Positions 1-6,411 of a DNA stretch of 16,832 nt are shown in pieces (within the stretch, counting starts at the first letter, position 1; the number at the start of each line of letters is the position of its first letter). A program made the translations under genes and the position numbers. The stretch covers positions 1 through 16,832 of the forward strand of contig CAYJWU010000021.1 of the NCBI GenBank assembly GCA_964374025.1. Reading direction: 5' to 3'. Origin of the DNA: JBASTI01 sp964374025. GTDB taxonomy: Bacteria > Patescibacteriota > Minisyncoccia > Spechtbacterales > HO2-43-30. The notes beneath the pieces were generated by a model, which did no database searches, was not told where the DNA came from, and worked only from the letters and a program-made list of their open reading frames with translations.

Positions 1-8
1 ATAAGCCA

Positions 9-15
9 GGGAGGG
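9..15 (+). promoter_or_regulatory. Strong Shine-Dalgarno of the CDF-like gene
   Basis: The purine tract GGGAGGG lies six bases before the ATG at 22, an ideal spacing. This decides the start at 22 over in-frame ATGs further in. It stands out because most other genes in the window have no such site. Confidence 0.7.
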
Positions 16-21
16 CATGCT

Positions 22-657
22 ATGGGTGACCATCGCCATGAGACAATGGCCATGGATAACCGTAGCCATGGCCCGCACTGGATTTTTAAGCTTGGAATAC
101 TTCTAAATTTCTCGTTTTTTATTGCTGACTTGATTATCTGGCAAATTTCCGGCAGTGCGGCTATTTTCGGCGATGCTCTGCATAATGGACTCCACGGCAT
201 GGTGCATACTGCCGCGCTTTGGGGCCATTCTTTGGAAGAAAATTCCCGCGGGCGTAAAGAGAGCTACGCAAGCAAACTACGGAAAAATCAGGCAACGCAG
301 CTTATCGGATACCTAATCATCGCGGGCGCTTTGCTGATATCCGCATTCGGGATATTGCAAATATACAACCCGCGGGAAGTCGCGAGTGAATATATGATAA
401 TTATGGCCCCGCTTGACATCGTGGGAGACCTCATACTTTTGGTCCTGCTGATACGCCACAAAGGAGACACTACCGTTAAAGCAGTTTTCGTTGATACTTC
501 AATAGATATTCTGGCTTCAATGGGAGTGGTAGCTGGCGGGATTATAATACTTTTTACCGAATATTATCGCGCGGATGGGATCGCGGCAATACCCATAGCC
601 CTTATAGCGTTGTCTCTTGCCCGACAAACCATCAGAGATGCCAAAAAGGCCCGCTAA
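22..657 (+). CDS. Short cation diffusion facilitator (CDF)-like membrane transporter
   Basis: This 211-residue polytopic membrane protein resembles the transmembrane domain of CDF (ZnT/YiiP-type) metal/proton antiporters, which export divalent metals from the cytoplasm. About six hydrophobic segments are visible, near residues 22-42, 44-68, 92-114, 124-145, 155-178 and 185-200. The segment-2 motif is D51-A-L-H54-N-G-L-H58 and the segment-5 motif is D158-T-S-I-D162, where family members usually carry HxxxD or DxxxD pairs. The N-terminal 20 residues are rich in His (H4, H6, H16, H19), as in many zinc or cobalt CDFs. The usual C-terminal cytoplasmic regulatory domain is absent, since family members are commonly about 300 residues. 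The gene is monocistronic as far as visible and converges on rseP across a shared terminator. Family assignment is fairly secure; metal specificity cannot be read from the sequence. Confidence 0.72.
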   Translation: MGDHRHETMAMDNRSHGPHWIFKLGILLNFSFFIADLIIWQISGSAAIFGDALHNGLHGMVHTAALWGHSLEENSRGRKESYASKLRKNQATQLIGYLIIAGALLISAFGILQIYNPREVASEYMIIMAPLDIVGDLILLVLLIRHKGDTTVKAVFVDTSIDILASMGVVAGGIIILFTEYYRADGIAAIPIALIALSLARQTIRDAKKAR

Positions 658-669
658 CCCGGGCTTTTT
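643..669. terminator. Bidirectional intrinsic terminator between CDF-like gene and rseP
   Basis: A GCCCG/CGGGC stem (649-653 with 660-664, six-base loop) is flanked by A5 on the left and T5 on the right, so it has a U-tract in both directions. It overlaps the stop codon of the + strand gene (655-657) and lies directly after the rseP stop on the - strand. One unpaired G (648) interrupts the extended stem. Confidence 0.8.
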
Positions 670-670
670 A

Positions 671-1759
671 TTACAAAAACTTCCCAATATCGCGAAATGT
701 AATCACGATCATCAGGAGTATTAGCAAGGCGAATCCCACGGTATGCGCCATTTTTTCATACTTTTGCTTCACCGGTGAACCTTTGATTCTCTCAATAGCA
801 AAAAACAGCAATCGTCCCCCGTCGAGCGCCGGGAATGGCAAGATGTTTATTATCGCAAGATTTATTGAGATTAAAGCAATAAACTGCAAAAGAAAAGCGA
901 AACCCAATTTCTGCGCCTCTCCTGTCATAACAGCGATTCCCACGGGCCCGGCAAGCTCGCCCCCAAAATTTCCCGTTGTAAGAACTTCGCTGATTACGCT
1001 CCAAAATGACCGCAAGGTACCAACCGCGAAAAGAAATGTACTCTCCATGCCCTTAAGGGGCGCTATATAAAATGGATAGGAAACCTGACCGGTTCGCGCC
1101 ATAGCAAAACCGATAGGGCCTTCCCCTTCCGGCGGGTCGCTTCTTGGAATAACTTGTTTTTCGCTAACAGCATTGCCTCGTTTGATGGATACGACAATTT
1201 TTTCTTCAAGATGCGCGTTTGTAAAACTCTGTATATCCTCTATGTACCTTACATCAGTTATCTTATCCAGAGCCGCGCTCATGCCAAACACAATATCCCC
1301 GCTCTCAATCCCTGCTTCTTTCGCGGGAGAGCCCTCGGCCACATCCACAACGCGAATGTTTATATTTTTTACATTTGAAATTTTACTCTCCCCATCCAAC
1401 ACTTGAGGCAAGCCAATGAAGTGCCCGACCGAAAGGATTATCACTGCCAAAAATATATTCATCAAAACTCCCGCCGCTACAATAATAGAACGGGTTTTTA
1501 TGCTCTTTGACGCGAAACTTCTTGGGTCTTGTTTCATTCCCCCATCTTCTCCGTAGATTTTCACAAATCCTCCTATAGGGAAAAGATTGATTGAATACGT
1601 GGTTTCCCCGCGTTTTAAGCCAAACAGCCGCGGCGGGAAACCAAAGCCAAATTCTTCCACTTTGGCGCCGGATCTCTTTGCCATAATAAAATGGCCTAGT
1701 TCGTGAACTAGGATTAATACGGCAAGTATTATGATAAAAATAAGTACAGTAACAAACAT
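671..1759 (-). CDS. rseP: RseP/RIP-type site-2 zinc metalloprotease
   Basis: This is a 362-residue intramembrane metalloprotease of the site-2 protease family, which cleaves membrane-embedded substrates such as anti-sigma factors or remnant signal peptides. The first membrane helix holds the zinc and catalytic motif H19-E-L-G-H23. A conserved membrane-associated loop follows (residues 55-70, with PIGGFVKI). A single PDZ domain lies at about 125-210, and the third zinc ligand D313 sits in the NILPFPALDGG motif (305-315) of a late helix. The last helix is near 340-357. Length is close to that of single-PDZ family members. It is last in the GT4-holB-propeller-frr-rseP operon, 11 bases after frr, and has no good ribosome site directly upstream. 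A purine-rich AAGGAGGGAG lies inside frr about 28 bases before the ATG, so translation may depend on coupling. The substrate is unknown. Confidence 0.95.
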   Translation of the reverse strand: MFVTVLIFIIILAVLILVHELGHFIMAKRSGAKVEEFGFGFPPRLFGLKRGETTYSINLFPIGGFVKIYGEDGGMKQDPRSFASKSIKTRSIIVAAGVLMNIFLAVIILSVGHFIGLPQVLDGESKISNVKNINIRVVDVAEGSPAKEAGIESGDIVFGMSAALDKITDVRYIEDIQSFTNAHLEEKIVVSIKRGNAVSEKQVIPRSDPPEGEGPIGFAMARTGQVSYPFYIAPLKGMESTFLFAVGTLRSFWSVISEVLTTGNFGGELAGPVGIAVMTGEAQKLGFAFLLQFIALISINLAIINILPFPALDGGRLLFFAIERIKGSPVKQKYEKMAHTVGFALLILLMIVITFRDIGKFL

Positions 1760-1770
1760 GTGGGTTATAG

Positions 1771-2307
1771 CTAAATTGCCATTATTTCTCCCTCCTTCTT
1801 CTTCCCCAAATCCTCCGCCTTTTTATTGTATTCGTCTACGACTTTTTGTATTTCATCCTTTTTGCGAAAAAGTTCGTCTTCGGATATTTCTTTTTTGTCC
1901 TCTTTTGTTTTCACTTCCTCGAGGGCCTCTTCGCGGACTCTCCGTATTTTTATCTTTGCTTCTTCTACTATACCATGAAGTTCTTTTACTAATTCGCGCC
2001 TTCGCTCTTCGGTGGGCGCGGGAAACGGAATACGTATAACATCACCCTCGAGAACCGGATTTATACCGCTCATCGCTTTTCTCAAAGCGCTTTCTATGTC
2101 CTTTATAATGCTTTTGTCCCAGGGCCTAACCACAATAAGGCGCGGCTCGGGGCTTGAAAGTGACGCGAGCTGATTAAGGGGCATTTTTGTGTTGTACGCC
2201 TCAACCGTAATATTCTCTACCAAATCAACAGATGCTCGCCCGGCGCGAAGCTTTGCCAATTCCCCTCTTAGATATTCGGCTACCTTTTCTAGGTCATCTT
2301 TTAGCAT
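1771..2307 (-). CDS. frr: Ribosome recycling factor
   Basis: This 178-residue protein acts in the cytoplasm with EF-G to split post-termination ribosomes. Signature stretches are KLRAGRAS (19-26), the beta-rich middle with NQLASLSSPEPR (45-56), GDVIRIPFPAPTEERR (88-103) and the long basic helix RRVREEALEEVK (122-133). These match the two-domain RRF fold, and the length is near the usual 185. It sits six bases after the Asp-box protein gene and 11 bases before rseP. In many bacteria frr is followed by uppS-cdsA-dxr-rseP; here frr abuts rseP directly and the three intervening genes are missing from the site. No Shine-Dalgarno is visible upstream. Confidence 0.97.
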   Translation of the reverse strand: MLKDDLEKVAEYLRGELAKLRAGRASVDLVENITVEAYNTKMPLNQLASLSSPEPRLIVVRPWDKSIIKDIESALRKAMSGINPVLEGDVIRIPFPAPTEERRRELVKELHGIVEEAKIKIRRVREEALEEVKTKEDKKEISEDELFRKKDEIQKVVDEYNKKAEDLGKKKEGEIMAI

Positions 2308-2313
2308 AATAAT

Positions 2314-3399
2314 TTATTTGCCTAAACCCGCGAATATTACACTAGAATCATCGGGTTTTACTTTTATAACGCTGACGCTTCTTGCCGTGTCAAGCTTTTT
2401 AACCTGCCAGCTTTTACCGCCATCCTCGCTTTTATGAATCTGTGAAGCAACAGCGATATATATCATATCTTCTATCTCCTGATCAAGTCCAATCGCTCTG
2501 ACCTCCGACGCAGCTTCCGCCGTGAGAAGCGCGATTTTTAAAAAGGTTGCGCCGCCATTATCGGAACGCACAAGTCCTTTGTTTGTAGCCGCGTATATGC
2601 GATTTTCGTTATGCGGATCAATGATAATTTGTTGAACTAGAAAATCTCCGCCAAACTTTCCCCGCGCCGACGCGGAAATATCCTGCCATGATTTTCCCTG
2701 ATTTTTTGTTAGAAAAATTTTCCCCCCCACATGCGCGTACATTATTCTCGTATCGCTTGGCAGCATATGCACCGCGCGCACTGGATCTTCAAATTTCCAC
2801 GTTACCGACCAAGATTCTCCGAAATCTTTGCTTTCGAGAAACAAACCCGTTTGCGTGCCGGCATATATAACGCTTGTTTCATACGGATCCAACCAAACGC
2901 CAAGGACCCTATCCTCTTTGTCGCTTGTGGAATACACTTCATAAAATCTTCCTTCTTTATACTTTAGTATGCGACCCCTCCCTGCGGGCAAATATGACGA
3001 AATGTACATGCGCTGAGAATTTTTATGGTCAGGCGCAAAGGAAGTAACGCCTTCATTGACGAGCAACGCTTCATTCGCAATTTGCCGCCACGAATCTCCC
3101 CCATCGTCGCTTCTATAAAGCCCTTTTGACGTGGCGACGGTTAAAGACCCTGGATTTTTTCCGTCGAACTGTATGTCAAATACTTCGCTTTTTTTAATGT
3201 CGCTCGCGCCATCTCCTATTTGGCTCCAGGATCGCCCCGAATCCAAAGAACGAAAAATTCCCCCGTCGCCTGAAACCGGAACATTTGACTGTTCCAGGAC
3301 CCCAAGTTTCGTGAAATACGGAGACATCAAATTATACATGTATCCTATGAGTAAAAAGAGACCCACTAAAGTAATTGTTATTATAAGGGCGTCGCGCAT
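2314..3399 (-). CDS. Membrane-anchored Asp-box (BNR) beta-propeller protein
   Basis: This 361-residue protein has an N-terminal signal anchor (hydrophobic residues 4-20) and an extracytoplasmic beta-propeller. Six Asp-box repeats of the S-x-D-x-G-x-x-W type are visible at 51-58, 97-104, 190-197, 231-238, 279-286 (ending in Phe) and 324-331. They suggest a propeller like those of sortilin/VPS10, Ycf48/HCF136 and sialidase-like proteins. No sialidase catalytic residues could be assigned, so a binding or assembly role is more likely than an enzyme. The stop codon of holB abuts the ATG directly (TAA-ATG), and frr begins six bases after it, so it is translated within an operon of essential genes. 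GAGGAGG (3413-3419) lies 13 bases upstream, far for a ribosome site. Exact function is unknown. Confidence 0.82.
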   Translation of the reverse strand: MRDALIITITLVGLFLLIGYMYNLMSPYFTKLGVLEQSNVPVSGDGGIFRSLDSGRSWSQIGDGASDIKKSEVFDIQFDGKNPGSLTVATSKGLYRSDDGGDSWRQIANEALLVNEGVTSFAPDHKNSQRMYISSYLPAGRGRILKYKEGRFYEVYSTSDKEDRVLGVWLDPYETSVIYAGTQTGLFLESKDFGESWSVTWKFEDPVRAVHMLPSDTRIMYAHVGGKIFLTKNQGKSWQDISASARGKFGGDFLVQQIIIDPHNENRIYAATNKGLVRSDNGGATFLKIALLTAEAASEVRAIGLDQEIEDMIYIAVASQIHKSEDGGKSWQVKKLDTARSVSVIKVKPDDSSVIFAGLGK

Positions 3400-4152
3400 T
3401 TAATTTAAAAAGGCCTCCTCGAGCAGAAGCTCGGGACTTGCGTTTGTTGTTGAAATAATTTTTTTGACCTTTAAGATTTTTTTTATTGAATAGAGATTAT
3501 TTTTATCATATACCCCGAATAACCCATCGCGCATTTTAGCAATCCACGCGTCAAGCATACGCACAAGCTCTGCTTTATTTTGTAAATTGTATCCTTTCGC
3601 GATTGCGAATTTTTGGTGCAACGATCCGCGTTCCAGTAGCTCGATTGTTTTTTGGAATTCGGATAGATCTGCGCGCGTGTGAGGGAATTTTATCTCTAGC
3701 GCGCGGGAAACAATTGTAGGTAAAAGGCGCGAACGAAATGGCGCGATAAGAATTATTAAGGCGTTTCCGCGCGGCTCTTCCAAGAGCTTTAGAAGTGAAT
3801 TTGCCGCCTCCACTCTCATTGTTTCGGCATTTGAGATTATGGCGATTTTCAGACCCCCAAAGAAAGGAGACGACGAAAACTTATTTTTAAGGGAACGAAT
3901 TTCGTCTATTTGTACGGGCGATTTATCCAAAACAAAAAAGTCGGGATGAATACCCCGCGCGATCATATCGCACGAGTCGCAAGCGCAATTTCCCCCGATA
4001 AACTCGGCAAGCTCGCCCTCGCCATGAAATAGCCATCTTGCGAATCCAAAAGCCATTTCCTTTTTCGCAGAGTGACACAAACCCGTAAAAAGAAGGGCAT
4101 GCGGCAAATTCCCCGAAGAAGCAAGTTTTGAAAGAAGTAACGCGGTGTTCAT
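3400..4152 (-). CDS. holB: DNA polymerase III delta-prime clamp-loader subunit
   Basis: This 250-residue AAA+-like clamp-loader subunit resembles delta-prime/HolB, which helps load the sliding clamp on DNA. Visible signatures are the N-terminal PHALLFTG (17-24), a cysteine cluster C56-x-C58-x2-C61 followed by HPD (69-71), QIDEIRSLK (81-89), NSLLKLLEEP (118-127) and PTIVSR (145-150). The P-loop position (G24-LCHSAKK) lacks the GxxGxGK pattern, in keeping with the non-ATP-binding role of delta-prime. The cysteine cluster is one residue tighter than the usual CxxCxxC and shows only three cysteines. The usual SRC is SRA here. The C-terminal collar domain is short and poorly conserved. The start overlaps the glycosyltransferase stop by four bases (ATGA), which suggests translational coupling. 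Confidence 0.88.
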   Translation of the reverse strand: MNTALLLSKLASSGNLPHALLFTGLCHSAKKEMAFGFARWLFHGEGELAEFIGGNCACDSCDMIARGIHPDFFVLDKSPVQIDEIRSLKNKFSSSPFFGGLKIAIISNAETMRVEAANSLLKLLEEPRGNALIILIAPFRSRLLPTIVSRALEIKFPHTRADLSEFQKTIELLERGSLHQKFAIAKGYNLQNKAELVRMLDAWIAKMRDGLFGVYDKNNLYSIKKILKVKKIISTTNASPELLLEEAFLN

Positions 4153-5336
4153 GAATATATTTTACAACATTTCCCTACAAACTCAAATAACTCCCTTTCA
4201 AATCGCTCCCGCGAAAACTTTTCCGCGCGCTTGCGTATTAAAATCGGACTATAGTTCATATAATTTTGATTTAACCGCCTAAGGCCATCCGCGAGCACAA
4301 CTGGGTGCGCATCGTCAAAAAATTCTCCGGTAATACCCGGGATCACAATTTCCTTCGCGCCTCCCTCGCGAAGCGCCAATACCGGCTTGCCAAATAACAT
4401 CGCCTCTGCGATCGCAATCCCGAAATCCTCTTCGCCGGGGAATATAAAAGCGCGGCAATTTTGGTAGTAGTAAGTTACGGCGCCGTCATCCAGCCGCCCG
4501 AGAAACTTGATATTTTTTACGCCGCAGGCTAGCTTGCAAAGTCGCTTTCTATCGCTTCCTTCGCCTATTACTACGAGCGGAAAACCTAATTTCTTGAATG
4601 CCTCAATAGCAACATCTATTTGCTTGTAGGGACGGAGTTGGGAAACTATGAGGTAGTAACTAGCTTCTCCTACCTCACCCCCATTTACCCCTCTCCTTGA
4701 TAAGCCCGCCTGCCGGACGGGCAGGGAGAGGGCGGTAGGGGGGGGGAGGTACCCAACTGGCGGATAGATAACTTTTGCCTCTTTCCCGTAATATTTTCTT
4801 ATGCGGGCGGCCACGTGCTTTGAATTTGCTATAAAATAATCCACTCTCCGCGCGGCCTGCTGATCCCACAGACGCAAAAAATGAATCATAATTTTTGCGA
4901 AAACTCCCTTTACTCCCTGTCCATTCAGGGTTCTAGAATAAGAATGGGTCCAGTCCCATAAAAACCTTGTGGGCGTATGGCAATAACAAATATGAACGGT
5001 GTCAGGCCGCGTGATTACGCCCTTCGAGAAAGCGGAGCAGGAGGAAATCACAATGTCAAACTCCGATAAGTCCAGACGCTCTACCGCGGAGGGAATCAAA
5101 AAAGAAAAGTATTTGTACCGCTTTCGCAAAAATAGAGGCAGTTTCTGCAGGAAACTGCCTCTTACCGAAACGTGCGGCAAAAACTCCTCGACGAATTTTC
5201 CGTCATAGACCACTGTATATATGGGAGCCGCGGGAAACATCTCATACAGAACTTTTAGCACCCTTTCCGCCCCTCCAATCCCAAGCAAATAATCATGCAC
5301 TAAGGCAATTTTTTTTGATTTAAATTCATTTGCCAT
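4149..5336 (-). CDS. GT4-family glycosyltransferase with an in-frame palindromic insert
   Basis: This 395-residue GT-B fold enzyme of family GT4 probably transfers a nucleotide-sugar-derived residue onto a surface glycan or glycolipid at the cytoplasmic membrane face. The N-terminal Rossmann domain begins KIALVHDYLLGIGGAERV (9-26) with the acceptor-side glycine loop. CYCHTPTRFLWD (117-128) is typical of the family. The C-terminal donor domain carries SQLRPYKQID (232-241) and the E-x7-E region EEDFGIAIAEAM (302-313), followed by GKPVLALREGGAKE. Residues 196-222 are an 81-bp palindromic DNA element read in frame (separate entry); removing them rejoins IYPPVG to GEASYYLIVSQL, the normal family spacing. 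It is the first gene of a leftward operon, with a promoter nine bases upstream and a four-base overlap with holB. Sugar specificity is unknown. Confidence 0.9.
   Translation of the reverse strand: MANEFKSKKIALVHDYLLGIGGAERVLKVLYEMFPAAPIYTVVYDGKFVEEFLPHVSVRGSFLQKLPLFLRKRYKYFSFLIPSAVERLDLSEFDIVISSCSAFSKGVITRPDTVHICYCHTPTRFLWDWTHSYSRTLNGQGVKGVFAKIMIHFLRLWDQQAARRVDYFIANSKHVAARIRKYYGKEAKVIYPPVGYLPPPTALSLPVRQAGLSRRGVNGGEVGEASYYLIVSQLRPYKQIDVAIEAFKKLGFPLVVIGEGSDRKRLCKLACGVKNIKFLGRLDDGAVTYYYQNCRAFIFPGEEDFGIAIAEAMLFGKPVLALREGGAKEIVIPGITGEFFDDAHPVVLADGLRRLNQNYMNYSPILIRKRAEKFSRERFERELFEFVGKCCKIYS
4671..4751. repeat. 81-bp palindromic element inserted in frame in the GT4 gene
   Basis: The ends TACCTCACCCCC (4671-4682) and GGGGGGGAGGTA (4740-4751) are inverted repeats with one mismatch. 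Inside them, CCTCTCC (4690-4696) pairs with the GGGAGAGGG region (4724-4732), and a GC-rich core CCTGCC-GGACG-GGCAGG (4709-4725) closes the hairpin. The element is 81 bp, 27 codons, matching codons 196-222 exactly. A run of nine Gs lies at 4738-4746. It resembles a MITE-like or REP/RPE-like palindromic element. No transposase is present, and a target-site duplication is at most GG. A core relative occurs at 9155-9184. Confidence 0.75.
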
Positions 5337-5345
5337 GAATTACTG

Positions 5346-5375
5346 ATTGTACCATATTTGTACTTAATAACTCAA
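5346..5375 (-). promoter_or_regulatory. Sigma70-type promoter of the GT4-holB-propeller-frr-rseP operon
   Basis: Read on the - strand, TTGAGT (5370-5375) and TACAAT (5346-5351) are 18 bases apart. Only nine bases separate the -10 box from the ATG at 5336, so the transcript should have almost no leader. No Shine-Dalgarno is possible in that space. Confidence 0.6.
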
Positions 5376-5385
5376 CGCGCTGAGT
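5370..5385. promoter_or_regulatory. Small inverted repeat over the -35 box, possible operator
   Basis: ACTCA-ACGCGC-TGAGT is a perfect 5-bp inverted repeat with a six-base centre, and it covers the -35 hexamer of the operon promoter. It is a plausible repressor site. The arms are short, so chance occurrence is possible. Confidence 0.3.
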
Positions 5386-5390
5386 CATTA

Positions 5391-5419
5391 AACAAAAAAG
5401 CGAGGGGTTTCCTCGCTTT
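5391..5419 (-). terminator. Intrinsic terminator of the zinc-ribbon gene
   Basis: On the - strand a perfect 9-bp stem AAAGCGAGG/CCTCGCTTT with a five-base loop (5397-5419) runs into a T-rich tract (TTTTTTGTTT). It lies 45 bases after the stop of the zinc-ribbon gene and before the promoter of the next operon, so it insulates the two units. Confidence 0.85.
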
Positions 5420-5464
5420 GATTTCCAAATATGTGATTTTCAGAATTTTCCCTACTTTCTTTTT

Positions 5465-6313
5465 CTACGGACGAGCGTCCAATTCCAGGGAATAATAAAA
5501 CGAGTCTCCAGCCCGCCCCAATATACCATCGGGGTTCTTCCCAGCCCTGATTAACATGGAGTGTTTGTTAATTTTCACTCGAACCTGAAGCCCCAAAACA
5601 TTTCCCGCGAGGGTTACTTGGGGCATATCCTCGGGATAATCTGAAGAATAAGAAATATTTTCCAAAACAATATCCCGCATATCAAACTCTGTTTTCTCGC
5701 CTAGTCCGCGCAGAAACACACCAAAGCTCTTTTGGGGGGCCGTTAAAGCGAGCGTAGCATCCCGGATACCCTGACACCGCTTAATAGGGAGGCGGAAATC
5801 AAAGTACCCATCCGACGGCGGCAATGTCGCGTGGGTTTCGCCTAAACCTGGCCGGAGGGACATAAATTCCTCAAAACGCTCAATGTCAAACCCCATATCC
5901 AGCACCGCAAGGGTGTTCTCAAGTTGAACCCGTCGCCTGTTTAGGTCTTCATCAAAAAGTAAATCGCGGTGTCCCTGAACTCGTAGTTTAATCTCTGCCA
6001 ACCTAAGATTGATACCATCCCTATAGATAGAGGTCATTGTCAGTGTCTTTTCCTCGCTCATGGCTTTCGCTCCCATGTTTGGTATTGGGTTCTTGTGGTC
6101 GCAGAATCTGCACTGTATCGCTCCGTCTTTTGCTAGCGTCTTTGGCCTTTCACCGTGCTCGGGGCACTTTGGACAAGACCAAGGACCGCTCATTGGAGCC
6201 GAAGCAATATCTACGGACTGCTTGCACCGCATGCATGTAATGCGGCCTTCCGGCGCTATACACGCGTTGCAATTGCCGCAGTGCAAATCCTCTGGAGTCT
6301 GTACTCTAGGCAC
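5465..6313 (-). CDS. Unrecognised protein with two N-terminal zinc ribbons
   Basis: I do not recognise this 282-residue protein. The first 75 residues hold four CxxC knuckles: C12-x2-C15 (with C18) and C27-x2-C30, then C47-x2-C50 and C68-x2-C71. These are enough for two tetrahedral zinc sites. Residues 85-155 are charged and probably helical. The remainder (165-282) is mixed and mostly beta-like, with no catalytic motif I can name. No signal peptide or membrane helix is visible, so it should be cytosolic. The start is GTG, fixed by the strong GGAGGTG site six bases upstream of it. The gene has its own promoter and terminator and shares no transcript with mreB or the glycosyltransferase. Lysine codons are 8 AAG to 6 AAA, more AAG than neighbours seem to use. 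It may be a nucleic-acid-associated or adaptor protein, or a recent acquisition; both are guesses. Confidence 0.8.
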   Translation of the reverse strand: MPRVQTPEDLHCGNCNACIAPEGRITCMRCKQSVDIASAPMSGPWSCPKCPEHGERPKTLAKDGAIQCRFCDHKNPIPNMGAKAMSEEKTLTMTSIYRDGINLRLAEIKLRVQGHRDLLFDEDLNRRRVQLENTLAVLDMGFDIERFEEFMSLRPGLGETHATLPPSDGYFDFRLPIKRCQGIRDATLALTAPQKSFGVFLRGLGEKTEFDMRDIVLENISYSSDYPEDMPQVTLAGNVLGLQVRVKINKHSMLIRAGKNPDGILGRAGDSFYYSLELDARP

Positions 6314-6317
6314 TTTA

Positions 6318-6324
6318 CACCTCC
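6318..6324 (-). promoter_or_regulatory. Strong ribosome binding site that sets the GTG start of the zinc-ribbon gene
   Basis: On the - strand GGAGGTG is followed after four bases by the GTG at 6313, leaving six bases between GGAGG and the start codon. No ATG is nearby upstream, and the next in-frame ATG would cut off the first zinc knuckles. Confidence 0.75.
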
Positions 6325-6363
6325 AACCGCTTTTGTATTCCCGTACTCAAGGTACTTGTGGAC

Positions 6364-6392
6364 AACATACCACACATATAGATATGCGTCAA
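6364..6392 (-). promoter_or_regulatory. Sigma70-type promoter of the zinc-ribbon gene
   Basis: On the - strand TTGACG (6387-6392) lies 17 bases before TATGTT (6364-6369). The predicted leader is about 44 bases long and ends in the strong ribosome site. This differs from the near-leaderless promoters elsewhere in the window. Confidence 0.55.
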
Positions 6393-6411
6393 ATCGAGTC
6401 ACGGTCTCCCT

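Noticed and set aside
4704..4732. Hairpin in the glycosyltransferase as a transcription terminator
   Set aside because: It has no U-tract on the coding strand and lies within an open frame whose downstream motifs are intact.
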